This document shows, piece by piece, positions 17,061 to 25,450 of a DNA stretch of 64,000 nt (positions are counted from its first letter, which is position 1; every line of letters starts with the position of its first letter). This DNA is from Streptomyces cinnabarinus (lineage in GTDB: Bacteria; Actinomycetota; Actinomycetes; Streptomycetales; Streptomycetaceae), in contig NZ_CP114413.1 in the NCBI RefSeq assembly GCF_027270315.1, positions 3,968,001-4,032,000 on the forward strand, read 5' to 3'. Made by a program: the position numbers and the translations under genes. The notes below the pieces were generated by a model. It was not told the DNA's origin and ran no database searches. It worked only from the letters and a program-made list of their open reading frames with translations.

Positions 17061-18098
17061 ATGACAGTTGACGCATTGACGGACGTCGCCGGTGTGCGGG
17101 TGGGTCACGCCACGCGCATCGGCGACGGTTGGCTCACCGGCACCACTGTCGTCCTCGCCCCGGAGGGCGGGGCCGTCGCCGCGGTCGATGTGCGGGGCGG
17201 CGGGCCCGGTACCAAGGAGACCGACGCCCTCGACCCACGCAACGTCGTGCAGAAGGTCGAGGCGATCGTCCTCACCGGGGGCAGCGCGTACGGGCTCGAC
17301 GCGGCTTCCGGTGTGATGGCCTGGCTGGAGGAGCAGGGCCGCGGGGTGCGCGTCGGGCCGGATCCGGCGCACGTCGTGCCCGTGGTGCCCGCGGCGTGTG
17401 TGTTCGATCTGGGGCGCGGCGGCGACTTCCGGGCACGGCCGGACGCGATGACGGGGCGGGCGGCGGTCGAGGCGGCCGCGGCCAGTGCGTCGGGTGCCCC
17501 CGTGGAGGAAGGGTGTGTGGGCGCCGGGACGGGGGCGGCGGTCGGGGCGTTGAAGGGCGGGGTCGGGACGGCGAGCATGGTGCTCGGCTCGGGGATCACC
17601 GTGGGGGCGCTGGTGGTAACGAACGCGGTGGGGAGCGCGCTGGATCCGGAAACCGGCGTGCTGTACGGCGAGTTCTTCCAGGGGCGCGTGGAGTACCCGG
17701 AGGCGCGTGTCCAGGAAGCCGCGCGCCTGCGCCTCGCGGAGAGCGCGGCCAAGAACGCGCCTCCGCCGCTGAACACGACGCTCGCCGTCGTCGCGACCGA
17801 CGCGGCGCTCTCCAAGGCGCAGGCGCAGAAGCTGGCCGGTACGGCGCACGACGGCATCGCGCGCGCCGTGCGGCCGGTGCATCTCCTCAACGACGGCGAC
17901 ACGGTGTTCGCGCTGGCGACCGGGGAGCGCGCGCTCGATGCCGCGAGCCCGCTCGCGCTGAACGAGATCCTGGCCGCGGGCGCGGATGCCGTGACGCGCG
18001 CGATTGTGCGTGCGGTGCGCGCGGCAGGGGCCGTGGACGGGCCGGGTGGGGTGTGGCCGTCGTACGGGGAGTTGTACGGGGACAGCGGGCGGTACTGA
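17061..18098 (+). CDS. P1 family peptidase (DmpA/BapA-like Ntn hydrolase)
   Basis: A 345-residue protein of the S58/DmpA-like family of self-processing aminopeptidases. The start LTDVAGVRVGHAT is typical. AIVLTGGSAYGLDAASGV and GCVGAGTGAAVGALKGGVGTAS are conserved. The cleavage and nucleophile region is PLNTTLAVVATDAAL, where a Thr would become the N-terminal nucleophile. It probably cleaves N-terminal residues from small peptides or beta-peptides in the cytoplasm. Confidence 0.9.
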   Translation: MTVDALTDVAGVRVGHATRIGDGWLTGTTVVLAPEGGAVAAVDVRGGGPGTKETDALDPRNVVQKVEAIVLTGGSAYGLDAASGVMAWLEEQGRGVRVGPDPAHVVPVVPAACVFDLGRGGDFRARPDAMTGRAAVEAAAASASGAPVEEGCVGAGTGAAVGALKGGVGTASMVLGSGITVGALVVTNAVGSALDPETGVLYGEFFQGRVEYPEARVQEAARLRLAESAAKNAPPPLNTTLAVVATDAALSKAQAQKLAGTAHDGIARAVRPVHLLNDGDTVFALATGERALDAASPLALNEILAAGADAVTRAIVRAVRAAGAVDGPGGVWPSYGELYGDSGRY

Positions 18099-18106
18099 GG
18101 GAGCAC

Positions 18107-18129
18107 GGGGCACCGTAAGGGTGCCCCGC
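18107..18129 (+). terminator. Hairpin terminator after the P1 peptidase gene
   Basis: CGGGGCACC-GTAAG-GGTGCCCCG: a perfect 9-bp stem with a 5-nt loop, 8 bp after the stop codon. The next 270 bp up to the transpeptidase gene holds no supported gene. Confidence 0.85.
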
Positions 18130-18399
18130 GTGCAGGGCTGACAGGGGTCCGACGCGAGTGGCGTGCGCGGCGCGGAGCGGTGCTCCAACCGGCTTGCTGG
18201 TCAGGCAGGTTGCGTGCCCACCGGCGTGCGCCGCGCCCCGCCTCCCAGGTCACATCCGTCCCACCCCCACCCCTGAATGTCCCGGTTCTGTCACGCGATG
18301 GCGTTCATCGCGAATGGAGGGAACCCGAGCCCTCGGGGATTCCCTCTATCTGCACGCACTGGATCGGACCACGCACATCACGCGAACATGGAGCAGCCT

Positions 18400-19614
18400 G
18401 TGACAACGCCGGACAAAACAGCGCGGCGCGTACTGGGGACCTGTGCCGTCCTGGTGGTCGGCGCCCTCACGTTGACCGCTTGTGGTGGCAACGCCAACGC
18501 CGAGAACGACGACAAGGGTGGCGACGCCGGCAAGACGTCGGGCGCGAAGATCGTGATCTCTGCGAAGAACGGTTCGTCGGGGGCCTCGATCAATTCGACC
18601 GGCGTGAAGGTCAGCGGCGGCCAGCTCACCGACGTGAAGATGACGGTGGCGGAGACGGGCCAGGCCGTGCCGGGGGCGATATCGGCGGACGGCGGCAGCT
18701 GGAAGCCGAAGGAGCAGCTGGAGCGCGGGACCGAGTACGAGATAGCGGCGAAGGCGAAGGGCGCGGACGGGAAGAACACCGCCGCCAAGTCCAGCTTCAC
18801 CACGGTGTCGCCGGAGAACAGCTTCATCGGGACGTACACGCCGGACAACGGGGCGACGGTGGGCGTCGGGATGCCGGTGTCGTTCACCTTCGACAAGGCG
18901 ATCAGCGACAAGAAGGCCGTGCAGTCGGGTATCACCGTCACGTCGAGCAGCGGGCAGAAGGTCGTCGGGCACTGGTTCGGGGAGCAGCGGCTCGACTTCC
19001 GGCCCGAGGAGTACTGGAAGGCCGGCTCCAAGGTCACGATGAAGATCGACCTGGACGGGGTCGAGGGCGCGAACGGCGTCCACGGGGTGCAGAAGAAGAC
19101 CGTGACCTTCGCCATCGGGCGGTCGCAGGTCTCCACGGTCGACGTCAACACGCAGACCATGACGGTCACGCGGGACGGCAAGACGATCAAGTCGGTGCCG
19201 ATCTCGGCGGGCAGCGCGGAGTTCCCGACGTACAACGGGCAGATGGTGATCTCCGAGAAGCTCGTGGAGACGCGGATGAACAGCCAGACGGTGAATCTGG
19301 CCGACGCGTACGACATCCCGGACGTGCCGCACGCGATGCGTCTGACGACCTCCGGGACGTTCCTGCACGGCAACTACTGGTACAACAAGGCCAACCCGCC
19401 CTTCGGGCAGGCGGGGACCAGTCACGGCTGTGTCGGGTTGCAGGACGTGCAAGGCGCGCAGGGCGACACAACGGCGAAGTGGTTCTACGACAACTCGCTC
19501 ATCGGCGATGTGGTGATCGTCAAGAACTCCCCCGACAAGTCGGTGGCACCGGACAACGGGCTCAACGGGTGGAACCTGCCGTGGAGCGAGTGGATTGCCG
19601 GAAGTGGCGCCTGA
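18400..19614 (+). CDS. L,D-transpeptidase lipoprotein (Ig-like domains + YkuD)
   Basis: A 404-residue precursor that forms 3-3 peptidoglycan cross-links outside the membrane. A signal peptide ends in lipobox LTAC (ALTLTACGG). Two Ig-like beta domains follow (about 40-250). The C-terminal YkuD domain has the catalytic HGNYWYNKANPPFG ... TSHGCVGLQ block with His and Cys in place. The layout is that of actinobacterial Ldt enzymes such as LdtMt2. The GTG at 18400 is chosen because GGAG lies 6-7 bp before it; an ATG 12 bp upstream is the alternative. Confidence 0.93.
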   Translation: MTTPDKTARRVLGTCAVLVVGALTLTACGGNANAENDDKGGDAGKTSGAKIVISAKNGSSGASINSTGVKVSGGQLTDVKMTVAETGQAVPGAISADGGSWKPKEQLERGTEYEIAAKAKGADGKNTAAKSSFTTVSPENSFIGTYTPDNGATVGVGMPVSFTFDKAISDKKAVQSGITVTSSSGQKVVGHWFGEQRLDFRPEEYWKAGSKVTMKIDLDGVEGANGVHGVQKKTVTFAIGRSQVSTVDVNTQTMTVTRDGKTIKSVPISAGSAEFPTYNGQMVISEKLVETRMNSQTVNLADAYDIPDVPHAMRLTTSGTFLHGNYWYNKANPPFGQAGTSHGCVGLQDVQGAQGDTTAKWFYDNSLIGDVVIVKNSPDKSVAPDNGLNGWNLPWSEWIAGSGA

Positions 19615-19638
19615 GCAGGGCATTTTGACGGTTCGTCG

Positions 19639-19665
19639 GGCCGCGCGGGAACCATCCGCGCGGCC
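19639..19665 (+). terminator. Hairpin terminator after the L,D-transpeptidase gene
   Basis: GGCCGCGCGG-GAACCAT-CCGCGCGGCC: a perfect 10-bp stem followed shortly by TTTT. Confidence 0.9.
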
Positions 19666-19771
19666 TCGACGTTTTAAGTGCGTACGTTTTCTCGGTTCCC
19701 GGACATGATGTCCGACCGAGGGGCTACGGTATGCACCCACAAGGTGACATGCAGCAACGCCGGGAGAAGCC

Positions 19772-20518
19772 TTGAGCGTTCCGTACGAGACGGCAGCGTA
19801 CGAACCCCACGAGTCGCCGGAGTCTCCGGAGGAGCACCTCGCGCGACTGCTCGGCCGCGCCCTGAACTCCTTCGAGCTGCCCGACGAGGTGATACGGCGA
19901 CTCGACTGCGCGCTGGCGCACGACAGTTCGCTGCACTCCGCGCACCACAGCGCGGGCCGGCACCGTGAGACGTACCGGCACACCTGGCTGCTCGCGGACG
20001 GCTCGGCGCTCACCCTGTGGGAGCTCGTTCACAACACCGCGCCGGGCAGCGCGCCGCAGCACGAGGTGTACGTCGACGAGGAGGAGTTGCGCGCCGCCAC
20101 CGCGCGCCTGCCGTTGCCGCCGGACGCCCCGGACTTCGAGCTGCCGGTGACGGTGCAGTTGTCGCCGGTGCACGCACCGCGCCACGCGTACGTGCCGGAC
20201 GACTCCGCCGACCACGCGCGTCGGCTCCTGCGCCGCGCGGAGAACGCCGACCGGCCGGACGCGGACACCGCCGCGCTGCTGACCACGGCGTTCGCGCACC
20301 AGATCACGCAAGCTTTCGGGCGCCCGTGCCGTGCGGGGCGCGCCGGGTTGTGCTTCTCGCTCTACGAGCACGCCTTCCTGCTGCGCGACGGCAAGGAGAT
20401 CTCCCTGTGGGAGGTCGAGCACACGGCGACGCCGGACGGGCGGCACATGTGCGAGGTGTACGTCAGCGAGGACGCGGCGCGGGACGCGATGGAGCGGCGC
20501 GCGGCGCAGGTGTCGTAG
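19772..20518 (+). CDS. DUF6227-like conserved Streptomyces protein
   Basis: A 248-residue soluble acidic protein with a TTG start preceded by GGGAG. It seems built of two related halves, each with a Trp-Glu strand motif (SALTLWELVH at about residue 80 and EISLWEVEHTATPDG at about residue 213) followed by an EVYV strand. It lacks catalytic motifs. I recognise it only as a conserved streptomycete family; its function is unknown. Confidence 0.75.
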   Translation: MSVPYETAAYEPHESPESPEEHLARLLGRALNSFELPDEVIRRLDCALAHDSSLHSAHHSAGRHRETYRHTWLLADGSALTLWELVHNTAPGSAPQHEVYVDEEELRAATARLPLPPDAPDFELPVTVQLSPVHAPRHAYVPDDSADHARRLLRRAENADRPDADTAALLTTAFAHQITQAFGRPCRAGRAGLCFSLYEHAFLLRDGKEISLWEVEHTATPDGRHMCEVYVSEDAARDAMERRAAQVS

Positions 20519-20538
20519 CGTGCGCCGGCGCGCGCGGC

Positions 20539-20793
20539 TCAGCGCCCGTCGCTGAGCTGCCGTACCAGGCCTGCGAACGCGTCCTGTTCGGCCGGGGTGA
20601 GCTGTACCGACTCCAGGTGCGGGCCCGCCTGCCGCTGGTGCGGGAGCGCGGACAGCGCGGGGTCGGTGGGCCGGCGTGCGGCGTCGGGGCGGCTCGCGCG
20701 CAGGACGCGGGCCAGGCCGATCGCCCAGACGACAGTCAGCAGGGCGAGCAGGCCGACGCCCAGCAGCTGGAAGATCGAGACGTCCTCAGGCAT
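20539..20793 (-). CDS. Small single-pass membrane protein
   Basis: Eighty-four residues: one N-terminal transmembrane helix (IFQLLGVGLLALLTVVWAIGLA), then a basic stretch and a C-terminal helix (LTPAEQDAFAGLVRQLSDGR). It is convergent with the DUF6227-like gene. The function is unknown. Confidence 0.7.
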   Translation of the reverse strand: MPEDVSIFQLLGVGLLALLTVVWAIGLARVLRASRPDAARRPTDPALSALPHQRQAGPHLESVQLTPAEQDAFAGLVRQLSDGR

Positions 20794-20809
20794 GCGCCCC
20801 AGTACACAC

Positions 20810-20839
20810 CACGGTCCGGGACTTTGGCCCCGGACCGTG
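20810..20839. terminator. Hairpin between the small membrane gene and fruA
   Basis: CACGGTCCGGG and CCCGGACCGTG form a perfect 11-bp stem with an 8-nt loop, downstream of fruA (minus strand). Confidence 0.75.
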
Positions 20840-20902
20840 ACGTATCTCGCAGGTGCCGTGAACGACTCACAGCTCCTTAATAGGGGCACCTCGCCCCCGG
20901 GT

Positions 20903-23233
20903 TCAGGCGGCCACGGGCTGCTTGGGCTCCGAGGTCGAGGGCACGGTGGCAGCGCCGGTGCCGGTGGGCGTTGCGCCCGGCGCGGGCTTTCGCATGCCCT
21001 TCAGGGCGACCACCAGGGCGGTGGTGACGCAGACGCCCGCCGCGATGGCGACCAGGTACAGCAGCGGGTTGCCGATCAGCGGGACCACGAAGATGCCGCC
21101 GTGCGGGGCACGCAGAGTGGCGTCGAAGGCCATCGACAGCGCACCGGTGACCGCGCCGCCCGCCATCGAGGCCGGGATCACGCGCAGCGGGTCCGCCGCG
21201 GCGAACGGGATGGCACCCTCGGAGATGAAGGAGGCGCCCAGGACCCAGGCGGCCTTGCCGTTCTCGCGCTCGGTCTGCGTGAAGAGCTTGCCGCGGACCG
21301 TGGTGGCCAGCGCCATCGCCAGCGGCGGGACCATACCGGCGGCCATCACCGCGGCCATGACCTTCATCGCGGAGTCGCTCGGGTCGGCGACGGCGATTCC
21401 GGCCGCGGCGAAGGCGTAGGCGACCTTGTTGACCGGGCCGCCGAGGTCGAAGCACATCATCAGGCCGAGCAGGACGCCGAGGAGGATGGCGTTGGTGCCC
21501 GTCAGGCCGTTCAGCCAGTCCGTCATGGCCTTCTGAGCCTCGGCGATGGGCTTGCCGATGACGACGAACATCAGGAATCCGACGATCGCCGAGGAGATCA
21601 GCGGGATCACCACCACCGGCATGATGCCGCGCAGCGCCGACGGGATCTTCAGCCGCTGGATCGCCAGCACCACGCCACCGGCGATCAGACCGGCCGCCAG
21701 GCCGCCGAGGAAGCCCGCGTTGATGGTCAGCGAGATCGCGCCGCCGACGAATCCGGGCACCAGGCCCGGCCTGTCCGCCATGCCGTAAGCGATGTAACCG
21801 GCCAGCACCGGGACGAGGAAGCCGAAGGCCACGCCGCCGATCTGGAAGAGCAGGGCGCCCCAGCTGTCGGCCTGGGTCCACACGAAGTGGTCCATCACCG
21901 ACGGCGCCTTGTTGATCTCGTAGCCGCCGATCGCGAAGGCGAGGGCGATGAGCAGGCCGCCCGCTGCGACGAACGGGACCATGTAGCTGACGCCGGACAT
22001 CAGCCACTTGCGCAGCTTCGTGCCATAGCCCTCGCCGGCGTCACCGGCGCGCTCCACCGGCGTGCCCGCTCCGGCGGGCGCTCCCGCGCTCACCTCTCCG
22101 CGTGCCGCCTTCCCGCGCACCTCCGTGATGAGTTCCGCCGGGCGGTTGATGCCCGCCTTCACGCCGACGTCGACCGTCGGCTTGCCGGCGAAGCGGTCCT
22201 TGTCGCGTACGGGGACGTCGTGCGCGAAGATCACGCCGTCCGCCGCCGCGATGGCTGCCGGGTCGAGCCGGGTGAATCCGGCCGAGCCCTGGGTCTCGAC
22301 GACAAGTTCGACGCCCGCGTCGCGGCCGGCGTTCTCCAGGGACTCGGCCGCCATGTAGGTGTGGGCGATGCCGGTCGGGCAGGAGGTGACGGCGACGATC
22401 CGGAAGGGGCGCTCGCCGGTGGTGACGGGGGCGCCCGGCGCCGGGACGGTTGCGCTCTCGGCGTCCGCGCCCGGCGCCGGGGCCGTGCTGCCCGCTGCGG
22501 CGTCGGCGGAGGCCGCCCCCGGCGCCGCAGCGGAGTCCTTGGTGACGCTCTGCGCGCCGTGTGCGCCCCCAACAGCGCCGCTCGCGCTCCCTTCAGCGCC
22601 TTGCGTGCCCCCAGAAGCCCCCACAGGAGCGTCCGAAGCGCCGTCCAAAGCGCCGTGCACGCCCTGATCAACGCCCCCGGAAGCAGCACCCGCCCCCACG
22701 CCAGAGCCAGAGCCAGAGCCGGAGTCAGCGCCAGAGCCGGAGCCAGCGCCCGCACCTTCCGACTCCACACCCGCGCCCGCCGCCCCCGCCACCCCCTCCC
22801 CCCGAATCAGCCCCGCCGCCGCCCCCGCATCTCCCACCGACCGCAACGCCTCCGTGAACTCCGCGTTCATCAGCTGCCGGGCGAGCGAGGACAGGATCGT
22901 GAGGTGGGCGTCGTCCGCGCCCGCCGGTGCCGCGATGAGGAAGATCAGGTCCGCCGGACCGTCCGCCGCGCCGAAGTCGATGCCGGCCGCGCTGCGCCCG
23001 AAGGCGAGCGTGGGCTCGGTGACGTGCTCGCTGCGGCAGTGCGGGATGCCGATGCCGCCGTCGAGGCCGGTCGGCATCTGGGCCTCGCGAGCGGCGACGT
23101 CGGCGAGGAAGCCGTCCAGGTCGGTCACCCGGCCCAGGGCGGCCATGCGCTCGGCGAGGGCGCGGGCCGCCGCTTCCTTGGTGTCGGCGGACAGGTCGAG
23201 GTCGACCAGGTCCGCGGTGATCATGTCGGTCAT
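20903..23233 (-). CDS. fruA: Fructose-specific PTS enzyme IIABC
   Basis: A 776-residue fused PTS permease that phosphorylates and imports fructose. EIIA covers about residues 1-150 with its phospho-His in GGIGIPHCRSEHV. EIIB begins near 270 with the phospho-Cys motif VAVTSCPTGIAHTYMAAE. EIIC (about 400-750) has the WLMSGVSYMVPFVAAGGLLIAL start. An unusual linker of roughly 115 residues made of Gly, Ala, Ser and Val joins EIIA to EIIB. It is the last gene of the fruR-fruK-fruA operon, 217 bp after fruK. Confidence 0.95.
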   Translation of the reverse strand: MTDMITADLVDLDLSADTKEAAARALAERMAALGRVTDLDGFLADVAAREAQMPTGLDGGIGIPHCRSEHVTEPTLAFGRSAAGIDFGAADGPADLIFLIAAPAGADDAHLTILSSLARQLMNAEFTEALRSVGDAGAAAGLIRGEGVAGAAGAGVESEGAGAGSGSGADSGSGSGSGVGAGAASGGVDQGVHGALDGASDAPVGASGGTQGAEGSASGAVGGAHGAQSVTKDSAAAPGAASADAAAGSTAPAPGADAESATVPAPGAPVTTGERPFRIVAVTSCPTGIAHTYMAAESLENAGRDAGVELVVETQGSAGFTRLDPAAIAAADGVIFAHDVPVRDKDRFAGKPTVDVGVKAGINRPAELITEVRGKAARGEVSAGAPAGAGTPVERAGDAGEGYGTKLRKWLMSGVSYMVPFVAAGGLLIALAFAIGGYEINKAPSVMDHFVWTQADSWGALLFQIGGVAFGFLVPVLAGYIAYGMADRPGLVPGFVGGAISLTINAGFLGGLAAGLIAGGVVLAIQRLKIPSALRGIMPVVVIPLISSAIVGFLMFVVIGKPIAEAQKAMTDWLNGLTGTNAILLGVLLGLMMCFDLGGPVNKVAYAFAAAGIAVADPSDSAMKVMAAVMAAGMVPPLAMALATTVRGKLFTQTERENGKAAWVLGASFISEGAIPFAAADPLRVIPASMAGGAVTGALSMAFDATLRAPHGGIFVVPLIGNPLLYLVAIAAGVCVTTALVVALKGMRKPAPGATPTGTGAATVPSTSEPKQPVAA

Positions 23234-23319
23234 CGCGGGCTCCTTCGCACGCGTATCGCCCGGGGAGCGGGGTGGGCGAGGGTGGGGACGGGGGTGGTGC
23301 AGTGAGGCGAGGGGGTGGA

Positions 23320-23342
23320 GGCGGGGCCGGGGAAGCCCCGCC
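23320..23342 (-). other. GC-rich hairpin in the fruK-fruA spacer
   Basis: GGCGGGG and CCCCGCC flank a 9-nt loop in the 217-bp spacer between fruK and fruA. It could attenuate transcription or stabilise the message; there is no direct evidence for either. Confidence 0.35.
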
Positions 23343-23450
23343 TCCCCCGGGAGACAGGGCGGCTCAGGTGGCCCCGCCTCCCGTGGTCCGCGGCGAGTAA
23401 CGGGGAGCCTCGCCGCTTCGAAGTCGACGCGAGGGGCGGCACGGAGTACG

Positions 23451-24398
23451 TCATGACACCGGCTCCTTCAGTACGCGGTCCACGGGCACCTCCGCCGTGA
23501 CCGTGACCGCCGACGGGTCCAGGTCGGCCGGCGACGGCATCACGCTGCCGGGCAGCCGCACGGCGGCGGCGCCGTGCGCGACGGCGGAGGCCAGCGCCTC
23601 CGGGCCGCTGCCGCCCGCGATCAGAAAGCCCGCGAGGGAGGAGTCGCCCGCGCCGACGTTGGAGCGCACGGCATCCACCCGCGCGCTGCCGAACCAGGCG
23701 CCCGCGCCGTCCACGAGCAACTGCCCGTCCGCGCCCAGGCTCGCGAGCACGGCGCGCGCGCCCATCTCGCGCAACTCCTCGGCCGCCTTCACGGCGTCGC
23801 CCACCGTCGACATGGGGCGCCCGACCGCCTCCGCGAGCTCCTCGGCGTTCGGCTTCACCACATCCGGCCGCTCACGCAGCGCCTCCAGCAGCGCGCGCCC
23901 CGAGGTGTCCAGAGCGATCCGCGCGCCCCCCGCGTGCGCCCGCGCGACGACACGGGCGTACCACGCCGGCGCGAGCCCACGCGGCAGGCTCCCGCAGCAC
24001 GCGATCCAGTCCGCGTCACGCGACTGCTCCCGCACCGTCTCCAGAAGCAGCTCCTGCTCCTCCGCCGACAGTTCCGGACCCGGCGCGTTGATCTTCGTCA
24101 GCACCCCGTCCGACTCCGCGAGCGCGATGTTCGAGCGGGTGGCCCCGGCGACCGGTACCGGCGCGACCTCGATGCCCTGCGCGTCGAGCAGATCGGCGAC
24201 GAGCGCCCCCGGCGCACCACCCAGGGGCAGAACCGCGACCGTGCGCCGTCCGGCGGCCGCGACGGCGCGCGAGACGTTCACGCCCTTGCCGCCCGGGTCC
24301 ATGCGTTCGCCGGTGGCGCGGATGACCTCACCGCGGTCGAGCGCGGGAACCTCGTAGGTGCGGTCCAGGGACGGGTTGGGGGTGACGGTGAGAATCAT
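23451..24398 (-). CDS. fruK: 1-phosphofructokinase
   Basis: A 315-residue PfkB-family sugar kinase that phosphorylates fructose-1-phosphate to fructose-1,6-bisphosphate. It opens with MILTVTPNPSLDRTYEV and has the first PfkB signature (GGKGVNVSRAVAAAG). The catalytic loop SNVGAGDSSLAGFLIA contains the general-base Asp. Its ATG overlaps the stop of the DeoR gene by 4 bp, showing translational coupling. Confidence 0.95.
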   Translation of the reverse strand: MILTVTPNPSLDRTYEVPALDRGEVIRATGERMDPGGKGVNVSRAVAAAGRRTVAVLPLGGAPGALVADLLDAQGIEVAPVPVAGATRSNIALAESDGVLTKINAPGPELSAEEQELLLETVREQSRDADWIACCGSLPRGLAPAWYARVVARAHAGGARIALDTSGRALLEALRERPDVVKPNAEELAEAVGRPMSTVGDAVKAAEELREMGARAVLASLGADGQLLVDGAGAWFGSARVDAVRSNVGAGDSSLAGFLIAGGSGPEALASAVAHGAAAVRLPGSVMPSPADLDPSAVTVTAEVPVDRVLKEPVS

Positions 24399-25156
24399 GC
24401 GCGCACTACTTCCGTACCGCCGCGCTCGATGGCGGCGGCGTCTTCGGGGCTCAGCCCGGTGTCGGTGATCAGCAGGTCCACGTCGCTCAGGTCGCCGAAG
24501 CGGGCGAAGTGCTCCTGGCCGTGCTTGGAGGAGTCGGCGAGCAGCACCACCCGGCGGGCCGCGGCCACCGCCGCGCGCTTGACCGCGGCCTCGGCGAGGT
24601 CGGGGGTGGTCAGACCGTGGTCCGCGGAGAAGCCGTTGGCCGCCACGAGGAGGACATCGGCCCGGATCTCGCCGTACGCCCGCAGCGCCCAGGCGTCCAC
24701 GGCGGCGCGCGTACGGTGCCGTACGCGCCCCCCGACGAGATGGAGCTGGATGCCGGGGTGGTCCGCGAGGCGGGCCGCGATCGGCAGGCTGTGGGTGACG
24801 ACGGTGAGCGAGGCCTCCAGCGGGAGGGCGCTCGCGACCCGCGCGACGGTCGTACCGGCGTCGAGGATCATCGTGCCCTCGGCCGGGAGTTCGGCGAGGG
24901 CGGCCTTGGCGATGCGGTCCTTCTCGTCGGCGGCGGTGGACTCGCGTTCGGCGAGGTCCGGCTCGAAGTCGAGGCGGCCGACGGGGATGGCGCCGCCGTG
25001 CACCCGGCGTACCAGGCCGGCGCGGTCCAGGGCCTTCAGGTCCCGGCGGATCGTCTCCGCCGTCACCTGGAACTCCTCGGCAAGCGACAGCACGTCCACC
25101 CGGCCGCCGTCACGCGCGAGCCGGAGGATCTCCTGTTGCCGCTCCGGTGCGTACAT
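24395..25156 (-). CDS. DeoR-family transcriptional regulator of the fructose operon
   Basis: A 253-residue DeoR repressor. The N-terminal winged helix (YAPERQQEILRLARDGGRVDVLSLAEEFQVTAETIRRDL) is followed by a sugar-phosphate-sensing domain (AKAALAELPAEGTMILDAGTTVARVA ... VANGFSADHGLTTPDLAEA). Heading the fruK-fruA operon, it probably responds to fructose-1-phosphate. Direct repeats 90-135 bp upstream are likely its operators. Confidence 0.92.
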   Translation of the reverse strand: MYAPERQQEILRLARDGGRVDVLSLAEEFQVTAETIRRDLKALDRAGLVRRVHGGAIPVGRLDFEPDLAERESTAADEKDRIAKAALAELPAEGTMILDAGTTVARVASALPLEASLTVVTHSLPIAARLADHPGIQLHLVGGRVRHRTRAAVDAWALRAYGEIRADVLLVAANGFSADHGLTTPDLAEAAVKRAAVAAARRVVLLADSSKHGQEHFARFGDLSDVDLLITDTGLSPEDAAAIERGGTEVVRA

Positions 25157-25247
25157 GTCCGTTCGCCTCCGACCAGTGCCCGACCTTGTGGATTCACTCG
25201 GAGGCTACGCCGGGATTTCCGGAAAGTAAACAAGTTCGGGCGCAACT

Positions 25248-25291
25248 CGGGCATGAACAGACATGAGTCACGGACGCAGACGGGCATGAAC
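25248..25291 (-). promoter_or_regulatory. Direct-repeat operator candidates upstream of the fru operon
   Basis: CGGGCATGAAC occurs at 25248-25258 and again at 25281-25291, 33 bp apart (about three helical turns). DeoR-family proteins bind spaced repeats, so these are candidate autoregulatory sites. Confidence 0.5.
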
Positions 25292-25323
25292 GGACTTCCG
25301 GCGCGTGCAATACACGACGCCAG

Positions 25324-25386
25324 CAGAACACGACTCAGCCAGAACACGACTCGACTCAGGCAGAACACGACGCAGGCAGAACACAC
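25324..25386. repeat. Short tandem repeats of CAGAACACGACTCAGG type
   Basis: Copies of CAGAACACGAC start at 25324, 25340 and 25361, with a partial copy at 25377 (spacings 16, 21 and 16 bp). They sit between the DeoR gene and the terminator of the MFS gene. The spacers are too short and too similar for CRISPR. Confidence 0.7.
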
Positions 25387-25388
25387 GG

Positions 25389-25418
25389 AAGGGCCCCGCG
25401 CCGCAGCGCAGGGCCCTT
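25389..25418. terminator. Terminator after the MFS efflux gene
   Basis: AAGGGCCC and GGGCCCTT pair around an inner GCGC/GCGC step, about 30 bp downstream of the MFS stop on the minus strand. Confidence 0.75.
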
Positions 25419-25450
25419 GCTCCAGAGTCACCCCCAAAGTGCTCCGCCGG

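Noticed and set aside
25324..25388. Short regularly spaced repeats, CRISPR-like at first sight
   Set aside because: The units abut one another, the would-be spacers are 5-10 bp and repetitive, and there are no cas genes.
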